Assembly: GCA_038206725.1 (NCBI GenBank)
Contig: JBBRAO010000058.1
Span: 1 to 12,198 of the forward strand
Origin: JBAXXL01 sp038206725
Lineage (GTDB): Bacteria > Bacteroidota > Ignavibacteria > Kapaibacteriales > UBA2268
Length of the DNA stretch: 12,198 nucleotides
Direction: 5' to 3'
Shown one piece after another: positions 6,302 to 12,198 of this stretch. Made by a program: the position numbers and the translations under genes. Every line of letters begins with the position of its first letter. The first letter of the stretch is position 1. The notes under the pieces are model-generated. The model did not search any database, was not told where the DNA came from, and was given only the letters and a program-made list of their open reading frames with translations.

Positions 6302-7398
6302 TTGGTCTTTTTGAATAGGTCCAATAAATCGAAAACGGATTGTGAAGGTGTCATAGTACCTTTCAAAACCGATTCTTTATAACTCTGGTATTTATTTTTA
6401 ATTATATGATTGTCAAAAAATAGCCTTTGTAATTCATCCCTTAGCATTGAGTCCATCCAATCCAATAATTGCTTTTGTCGGCGTTCTTTAAATATACCGC
6501 TGGTTGCTGTAATCTCGCGGAATTCATTTACTACCGACCATATATCCCAAATTCCTGTTCCTTCAACTGCTGAACAAGTTAGTACTTTCGGTGACCATCC
6601 TTTTGTAGCCGGTTGAAGCATTGATAATGCGTTCGAATATGCTCTTTGTGTTAGTTCAGCCCGCATCTTGTTCGTGCCTTCGGCTTTATTAACGACTAAT
6701 AAATCAGCAAGTTCGACGACACCTTTTTTTATTCCTTGTAATTCATCACCTGCTTCGGGTAACAAAAGTAAAATAAAGAAATCAACCATTGAACGGACTG
6801 TTATTTCGCTTTGTCCAACACCAACGGTTTCGATAAGTATTACATCGTACCCTGCCGCTTCACAAAGGAGCATCGTTTCTCTCGTTTTACGCGTTACACC
6901 GCCCAAGGTGCCGCTCGATGGCGACGGTCTAATAAATGCGCTTTTCTCTTGCGATAAGCTCTCCATACGAGTTTTATCACCCAAAATAGACCCGTGTGTG
7001 ATTGTACTGCTCGGATCAATAGCTAAAACCGCAACTTTGAGTTTGCTTTTAATCAATTTCAATCCGAGGGATTCGATAAGTGTACTTTTTCCTGCACCCG
7101 GTGAACCTGTAACACCAATTCTGATCGCTTTGCCGGTGTTTGGGAGAACTATTTTTAATACTTCCTGCGCTAAATTATAATGACGCGATGCGTTACTTTC
7201 AATAAGAGTGATGGCTTTCGATAAAATTGTAATATTGCCATCTAATATGCCTTTCACGTAGTCATCAACAGAAAGATGTTTTGTTAGAGTTCTTGGTTTC
7301 GTCTTGTGTTCAATATCCTGTACTCCGGCCATAATACTTGTAGTAAATTCGTTACCGGCGTTCTCGGGTATCCAATCGGGTTTAGTTATTTTTTGCAT
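6298..7398 (-). CDS. meaB: MeaB/ArgK-type G3E GTPase, methylmalonyl-CoA mutase chaperone
   Basis: A 366-residue G3E-family GTPase that, by family knowledge, guards adenosylcobalamin loading and integrity of methylmalonyl-CoA mutase. Visible motifs are the P-loop GSPGAGKS (98-105), AIDPSS (126-131), the region GGVTRKTRE (166-174), the G3-like IETVGVGQSE (189-198), NKAE (237-240) as the guanine-specificity motif where NKAD is usual, and SAVEGTGI (276-283). A C-terminal helical dimerisation arm follows (~300-366). The N-terminus is about 40 residues longer than the shortest family members. It begins 7 bases after the phosphatase stop and overlaps rdgB by 4 bases, so it lies inside an operon. No mutase or cobalamin gene is in this window, so the partner must be elsewhere. 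ATG is preceded by a weak AGAAG site. Confidence 0.93.
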   Translation of the reverse strand: MQKITKPDWIPENAGNEFTTSIMAGVQDIEHKTKPRTLTKHLSVDDYVKGILDGNITILSKAITLIESNASRHYNLAQEVLKIVLPNTGKAIRIGVTGSPGAGKSTLIESLGLKLIKSKLKVAVLAIDPSSTITHGSILGDKTRMESLSQEKSAFIRPSPSSGTLGGVTRKTRETMLLCEAAGYDVILIETVGVGQSEITVRSMVDFFILLLLPEAGDELQGIKKGVVELADLLVVNKAEGTNKMRAELTQRAYSNALSMLQPATKGWSPKVLTCSAVEGTGIWDIWSVVNEFREITATSGIFKERRQKQLLDWMDSMLRDELQRLFFDNHIIKNKYQSYKESVLKGTMTPSQSVFDLLDLFKKTK

Positions 7399-7405
7399 TT
7401 AACTT

Positions 7406-10189
7406 CTATATTACTTTTATTGCAACGGCAGTTATATCATCAAATTGAGGATTTTCCGACGCGATTTTGTTTATATCAATAATAATGTTTTGTATCAATT
7501 GATTTGCAGTAAGTTGATGATTCATTATGTGCTTGAAAATAAAAGTTTCACCAAGTTCTTCATTTTCATATCCTCTGGCTTCAATAATTCCATCCGTAAC
7601 AAATAAGAAAACATCTCCAGTGTTGTAGGATATTTGCATTTCTTCTGTTATATGAGTAAACGATGGAGTATCAACAACACCAATAGCGATTCCTTTAGGT
7701 GTAAGTTTTTCAACGGTATTAGTTGCAGAATTATAATGATATAGGGGTATATGACCTGCTCTTGAAATGGACAATGTCTTTTTCGCAATATCGAATCTGC
7801 CGCAAAGTGCTGTAATAAATGAATTTTTACTTAGATTATTACTCATTAATTCGTTCAAATTAATAAGGATTTGCTTAGGATTTAGTGAAAATTTCTGTAA
7901 AGTTCTTATTATACCAATCGCATTAGACATATACATTGCGGCTGAAGTACCTTTACCTGCAACGTCTCCAATTATTACATCTAGATAGTTGTCTTCGTGG
8001 AAATAATCATAAAAATCGCCGCCAACTTCATAAGCCGGAGCGGATAATCCATATATATCGAAACAATCAATTTTTGGATTTGATTGAGGTAAAGAATTAT
8101 ATTGGATTTGCCGAGCTAATTCCAATTCGTGATTCAAGCGCTCTTGTTTTAATGTTTTTTGATAAAGTAAAGCGTTTTCGATAACTACAGAGGCGTGGTC
8201 TGCAATATCTTTCATAAAACTCAATTCTTCATTTGTAAATGCACTTTCCGACAGTTTTTCACCTATTAAAATTATACCGTGATATTTGTCTTTAGATATA
8301 GCCGGCACAATATATTCAATTTGATATTCATCTAGCACAGATTTGATATTTTCTTGTAGCAATGAAGTTGAGAACGGGTCTTTATGCTTCATAGTTTCGC
8401 ATATTAATTCTTTGGAAATAAGAGATATGAATTCACGAAGTTCGCTATTGTTTTTGAAACCGTAGTATTTTTGAACAACAATGTCTTTATTATCACCAAT
8501 GAACAATATACCGCCGTGTTTTAATTTCATTCCATTGCTAAGAGTTTTAATGAAATTGTCAGCCAACTTATTAGCTTCAATATCATTTTGCTGAATTTTG
8601 TGCATTTGAGCGGATAACTGACGAAAATCAACGTGAACACGATAAAAAATATCGTCCAATATCTTTTGCCCAAGTTTAACTATTTTTCTATAGAAGTAGA
8701 TACCTAATAATGAAAACACTATAGCAAACAATTTAGCATAATACCCTTGCAAAGCAGGTCTTAATGGTTTGTCCAAATACTCTATAGTACTGTACGTAAA
8801 TCGAATGCTTGGGAATATTATGTTCAAATGCAACGCGATATGGATAAAATATGCCAAACCGATAAATAAGACAAACTTGTAAAAGAATGAAATCAATAAA
8901 TATTTGATATTTCTTCGCATAGTGAAACGAAGTTTAAATAAACCATATCTTCCAATTGTATAAATATAAGTAAAAGGTATAAAAACAGCAGTTAGCAAAA
9001 TATAGTTTAGATAAAGGAATTTTTCACTTAAAGATGGATGTTTTATAAGAATAATTGATACTATCCCAATAAAAATATAAGAAAAGCAAAATAACAACCA
9101 ACTCAAATAAGGAGCTCTGACTAAACGACGTGCGGAATTAGGTGTTTTGATGTATAGGTAAATTATTATAAACACTAAATACAATGTCATAATATAATTA
9201 AAAATTGTATAGGTGTTGAATCCTTGTTTTATCACGCTAATTAGAATACTTGTCAAAACACTTATTAAAATCAGGAAATAAGGAATTCTGATCAACCATT
9301 TTTTATTAGGAATAGTTAGATTTTCACCCGGAAAATAAAATAGGCTGTGGATAGTAACCGGCAACCAAAAGTATGATAAAATCAGAATAAATATTGAAGA
9401 TATAAATGCCGTTACACTACTCGATGCCACAGGTGATTCGAATGAAACTAATAGAATAAATCCGAAAATTGCCATAGCAAGAGAAATCAAACGAGCGGAT
9501 TTGATTTTCGGGCGATTCAAACCTATGAAAAGCGAAGTGATTAAGAAAATCAATCCGGTTATAATAAAAATCACAAAATATAGTTTGAGAGTAATTCTAG
9601 CTAATTCAACGTAATATGATTTAACTACCCCATTTCTTAAAACATCGTACTTTATAGGTTTTTCAGGTGGATTATTTCGAATAATATTGTCAGCTTGGTA
9701 AGGGTCGTTTGTTTGGTGATCGTTAATCCGTAAAACTAAATCTCCTTTGCGAACTCCGGCATTGTAGGAAGTACCGTTTTTTTGAACATCAAAAATGTAG
9801 ATAGCAGAATTAAAAAACATAAAATTTTCTTGTTTTAAACGCTCACATTCGATTTTATATGTTTTGGATTTTGTTGTTGGTAAATGCAAAACATCTATTT
9901 GGTGAAACTTTTTATCATCGGTAATAAATTTTTGGAATACTTCAAGCGATGTTATCGGTTGAGCATCAATTGCAGTTATACAATCGGAACTAGTCAATGT
10001 ATCTAAATTGTCATTATTATCGTAAACAACTATATATTCAGTAATATATAGGAATTTCTTCAGATCAGTAAACGAATTTTGATCTGTTTGTCTGCCCGAT
10101 AATTGAAGAAGAATCGTGTAAACGAATATTACAGCTAAAGATAGGAGTAAAATTCTAAAAAGCCAACTATGTTTCTCGAAGAAATTCAT
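7406..10189 (-). CDS. PDZ / multi-TM / GAF / SpoIIE-type PP2C protein phosphatase
   Basis: A 927-residue membrane signalling phosphatase. Domains in order: TM1 (~12-30); a degenerate PDZ-like segment (~45-118, SDCITAIDAQPITSLEVF); a clearer PDZ domain (~128-196, NAGVRKGDLVLRIND); about nine TM helices (~201-500); a GAF-like domain (~541-676); a helical linker (~677-700, ELARQIQYNSLP, typical just before SpoIIE domains); and a SpoIIE/RsbU-type PP2C phosphatase domain (~708-927). Metal-binding residues are present: Asp725 and Asp728 in GGDFYD, Asp742 in GDVAGKG, Asp866 in TDG and Asp917/918 in FDD. It should dephosphorylate Ser/Thr residues on a partner, by family precedent an anti-sigma-factor antagonist, but none is encoded nearby. 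The PDZ pair between TM1 and TM2 would face the periplasm if TM1 inserts as a signal anchor. It heads the operon with meaB 7 bases downstream. ATG has no clear Shine-Dalgarno. Confidence 0.9.
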   Translation of the reverse strand: MNFFEKHSWLFRILLLSLAVIFVYTILLQLSGRQTDQNSFTDLKKFLYITEYIVVYDNNDNLDTLTSSDCITAIDAQPITSLEVFQKFITDDKKFHQIDVLHLPTTKSKTYKIECERLKQENFMFFNSAIYIFDVQKNGTSYNAGVRKGDLVLRINDHQTNDPYQADNIIRNNPPEKPIKYDVLRNGVVKSYYVELARITLKLYFVIFIITGLIFLITSLFIGLNRPKIKSARLISLAMAIFGFILLVSFESPVASSSVTAFISSIFILILSYFWLPVTIHSLFYFPGENLTIPNKKWLIRIPYFLILISVLTSILISVIKQGFNTYTIFNYIMTLYLVFIIIYLYIKTPNSARRLVRAPYLSWLLFCFSYIFIGIVSIILIKHPSLSEKFLYLNYILLTAVFIPFTYIYTIGRYGLFKLRFTMRRNIKYLLISFFYKFVLFIGLAYFIHIALHLNIIFPSIRFTYSTIEYLDKPLRPALQGYYAKLFAIVFSLLGIYFYRKIVKLGQKILDDIFYRVHVDFRQLSAQMHKIQQNDIEANKLADNFIKTLSNGMKLKHGGILFIGDNKDIVVQKYYGFKNNSELREFISLISKELICETMKHKDPFSTSLLQENIKSVLDEYQIEYIVPAISKDKYHGIILIGEKLSESAFTNEELSFMKDIADHASVVIENALLYQKTLKQERLNHELELARQIQYNSLPQSNPKIDCFDIYGLSAPAYEVGGDFYDYFHEDNYLDVIIGDVAGKGTSAAMYMSNAIGIIRTLQKFSLNPKQILINLNELMSNNLSKNSFITALCGRFDIAKKTLSISRAGHIPLYHYNSATNTVEKLTPKGIAIGVVDTPSFTHITEEMQISYNTGDVFLFVTDGIIEARGYENEELGETFIFKHIMNHQLTANQLIQNIIIDINKIASENPQFDDITAVAIKVI

Positions 10190-10283
10190 ATTATTTTTTG
10201 AAATTTTGAAAATAAATACTAATTAAATTACAATTTTTTTTTAATTTTACATTATGTTAAATGAATATTTTTAGGAGTGTTTT
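10190..10283. promoter_or_regulatory. Divergent promoter region with ribosome binding site for the gingipain-like gene
   Basis: These 94 very AT-rich bases separate the leftward phosphatase operon from the rightward secreted protein gene, so both promoters should be here. A run of nine T residues lies near 10232-10240. TAGGAG at 10272-10277 is a strong ribosome binding site six bases before the ATG at 10284. TATGTT (10253-10258) could be a -10 for the rightward gene, but no convincing -35 pairs with it. No operator symmetry is obvious. Confidence 0.4.
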
Positions 10284-12198
10284 ATGAGAACTAGATTATT
10301 TATTATTGTTCTCTTTGTTATATCAATAACTTGCAACGATTTATTCGCATATAGAAATTTAGTGTCCAAAGACCAAACTGTAATGATTAATGCTCAAGCC
10401 ACAAGCGGAACTGTTTCTCAAATTTTGTTGAGCTGGTTACCCAACGATACACATTACAAGTACCAAATTTATCGAAAAAAAGAAAGCGATGCGAAATTCC
10501 CAACAACAGCTTTAGCAACACTTGATTCGGGTGTTTACAGCTATGTTGATAAAAGCATAGTTAAAGGTGAACGATATACGTATCAAATTGCCGCATTGGG
10601 TAAAGCAAATCACGTATTAGGAGAAGATTATTTTGGCTTTGGCTTTATCGAAAGTGGTGTAGAGGCAAAAGAATATGAGATGGGCAAAGTATTGCTTTTG
10701 GTTGATTCAACTGTTTATGACCCTTTATATGCACATATCCAACGTTTAGTTGACGATATGGAAAACGAAGGGTGGGCGGTAGTACTAAGATTGGTTCCTC
10801 GCGCGGAACAATTCGATAAAGCAAAAGTTAAACAAGTAAAGAAAGTTATAACAGACGAATGGGCTAAAGATAAAACCATAACTACGGTGTTTTTATTCGG
10901 CAGAGTTCCGGTTCCTTACTCGGGAAAATCGAATACCGATGGCCACCCCGATCACGTAGGTGCTTGGCCCGCAGATATGTATTACGGCGATATGCAAACA
11001 GCAGGATGGACAGATTTCGACATCAATATTTCTACATCGTCAAGACAGGAAAATAGAAATATCCCGGGTGATGGTAAATTTGATTTAGACGCCTTATTGG
11101 GGACAAGAAGTATCGAATTAGCTGTGGGTAGAGTTGATCTTTATGATATGCCGATTTTTCATAAAGCAGGATGGGAAAAACCTGAAATAGAATTGTTAAA
11201 AGCATATTTAGAAAAAGATCACGCGTATAGGACCGGCGCAAAAAAGGATTTTGAAAGGCGCGCAATATTAACCGATAATTTTAATGGAATGCCGGAAGCT
11301 TTTGCGGCTTCAGGCTGGCGTAACTTAGCCGCATTATGCGGTAATGAAAATATTACAGAAGCAGCCGGGGGATCATATATTTCAGGGTTGACTGAAGGTA
11401 AATACCTATGGGCGTACGGTACCGGAGGAGGTTCATACCAAAGTTGCGGTGGGGTTGGTGTTACCGCCGACTTTGCAAACAAAAATATAAATGCTGTATT
11501 TACAATGCTCTTCGGATCTTATTTCGGCGATTGGGATATTCAAAATAATATTTTACGCGCCGCACTATGTTCGGATTCATCGGCATTGACTTGCTGTTGG
11601 GACGGCCGTCCGCACTGGTATTTCCACGAAATGGGTATGGGCAAACCGATTGGCAAATGTGTTACAACCAGCCAGAATAATTATATGGTGTATTTAACCA
11701 ACACACTGATTAATAAAACTAGTAAGCAATCTGTACTTTATGAATCCGGAATAACCGGAAGACATATGTGTTTCTTGGGTGACCCGACGTTGAGAATGGA
11801 TAGTTATAAGACATCATCAGTTCAGGATTTAACAGCAATACAATACGGGAAAAATTTAGTGCGGTTAAAATGGGAAGCACCCGTAACCGATAACCCGTAC
11901 CACTACAACGTATATATGCGTGACGATTTAGAATATTCGTGGACAAAAGTCAATACGCAACCTTTGAATGCAAAAGAATTAATCGTCGATGTCAATAAAG
12001 AAGGTCGGATTTATTTCCAAGTTAGGACAGCTGAATTAATGACATCAAATACAGGATCGTACTTTGCTCACGGCAAAGCCGCAAAGGTGGACTTAGCATA
12101 TTCTTCATCTGTTAAAGACGATGCTTTATTCTCGATAAATTCATATCCAAACCCGGCAGAAACAGAAAGCACGATTTCGTTAAATTTACTAAGCGCTT
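10284..12198 (+). CDS. Secreted FN3 / gingipain-like (C25, caspase-fold) / FN3 protein with T9SS sorting domain, partial
   Basis: The reading frame is open from ATG 10284 to the window edge (638 complete codons, no stop), so the C-terminus is missing. Residues 1-22 are a signal peptide ending LFA. Residues ~37-112 look like a fibronectin type III domain. Residues ~133-506 resemble the C25 gingipain core: VLLLVDSTVYDPLY, FLFGRVPVPYSG (204-214), DGHPDHVGAWPADMYYGD (219-236), AVGRVDL (280-286), YGTGGGS (378-384), FTMLFGSYFGDWD (406-418) and the end motif LGDPTLRM (498-505). A second FN3-like domain follows (~513-605), then the first strand of a T9SS sorting domain (SYPNPAETESTI, 620-631). Aligned by eye with gingipain R, where GHGS carries the His and DVACVNGD the Cys, this protein has Gly382 and about Ser412, so the canonical dyad seems absent. 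Cys388 and His221/His224 are other candidates. It may be a non-peptidase surface protein or use a different active site. Confidence 0.8.
   Translation, partial: MRTRLFIIVLFVISITCNDLFAYRNLVSKDQTVMINAQATSGTVSQILLSWLPNDTHYKYQIYRKKESDAKFPTTALATLDSGVYSYVDKSIVKGERYTYQIAALGKANHVLGEDYFGFGFIESGVEAKEYEMGKVLLLVDSTVYDPLYAHIQRLVDDMENEGWAVVLRLVPRAEQFDKAKVKQVKKVITDEWAKDKTITTVFLFGRVPVPYSGKSNTDGHPDHVGAWPADMYYGDMQTAGWTDFDINISTSSRQENRNIPGDGKFDLDALLGTRSIELAVGRVDLYDMPIFHKAGWEKPEIELLKAYLEKDHAYRTGAKKDFERRAILTDNFNGMPEAFAASGWRNLAALCGNENITEAAGGSYISGLTEGKYLWAYGTGGGSYQSCGGVGVTADFANKNINAVFTMLFGSYFGDWDIQNNILRAALCSDSSALTCCWDGRPHWYFHEMGMGKPIGKCVTTSQNNYMVYLTNTLINKTSKQSVLYESGITGRHMCFLGDPTLRMDSYKTSSVQDLTAIQYGKNLVRLKWEAPVTDNPYHYNVYMRDDLEYSWTKVNTQPLNAKELIVDVNKEGRIYFQVRTAELMTSNTGSYFAHGKAAKVDLAYSSSVKDDALFSINSYPNPAETESTISLNLLSA

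Noticed and set aside
6668..7180. A 170-codon open frame on the plus strand opposite meaB
   Set aside because: It lies wholly antisense to the P-loop region of a well-supported gene. The product is low-complexity, rich in Ser/Thr/Pro, as expected of an antisense shadow.
10332..10334. Cys17 in the signal peptide of the gingipain-like protein as a lipobox
   Set aside because: The preceding residues S-I-T do not fit a lipobox, and the T9SS sorting domain start plus a good LFA cleavage site favour signal peptidase I.
11032..11482. Minus-strand open frames opposite the gingipain-like gene
   Set aside because: They overlap each other and the strongly supported plus-strand frame, and they lack start signals and recognisable domains.
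1..12198. tRNA, rRNA, CRISPR array, toxin-antitoxin pair, phage or transposase genes
   Set aside because: No cloverleaf, repeat-spacer array, transposase motif or compact toxin-antitoxin pair was seen on either strand. The only mobile-like hint is the short GC-rich island at 2831-2880.

Overview
The window looks like a chromosomal segment of an AT-rich bacterium of the Bacteroidota / FCB group. It could belong to an Ignavibacteria- or Kapabacteria-like lineage, but the sequence alone does not settle this. The main evidence is two secreted proteins, one at each end, that carry or begin a type IX secretion (T9SS) C-terminal sorting domain. A Kdo-phosphate phosphatase implies a Gram-negative outer membrane. 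Several genes have clear AGGAG/AAGG-type ribosome binding sites (the 4418, 4785 and 10284 starts), which is less typical of classical Bacteroidetes.

Layout, left to right. At 18-2597 (-) is a large secreted C10 (streptopain-like) cysteine peptidase. A 337-base gene-free stretch follows (2598-2934). It holds an inverted repeat in the peptidase leader, a GC-rich hairpin island and AT-rich short repeats that run into the end of the next gene. At 2935-3780 (-) is prmA. It diverges from a rightward group: kdsC (3890-4333), a YtxH-type small membrane protein (4418-4729) and a DUF948-like single-span coiled-coil protein (4785-5246), closed by a strong hairpin terminator at 5278-5310. Converging on that terminator is a tight leftward operon of four genes, in transcription order: a 927-residue PDZ/multi-TM/GAF/SpoIIE-type phosphatase (10189-7406), meaB (7398-6298), rdgB (6301-5699) and a four-TM protein of unknown function (5689-5285). 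Gaps in this operon are 7 nt, a 4-nt overlap and 9 nt. Diverging from its promoter region is a rightward gene (10284 to beyond the window end). It encodes a secreted FN3 / gingipain-like (C25, caspase-fold) / FN3 protein that is cut off just as its T9SS sorting domain begins.

Most of the content is housekeeping: L11 methylation, Kdo synthesis, nucleotide-pool cleaning and cobalamin-mutase maintenance. The less ordinary parts are the gingipain-like protein that appears to lack the canonical His/Cys dyad, the large membrane phosphatase heading a metabolic operon, the apparent absence of a usual start codon for full-length KdsC, and the structured intergenic DNA between prmA and the C10 peptidase. 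I saw no RNA gene, CRISPR array, integrase or complete mobile element.
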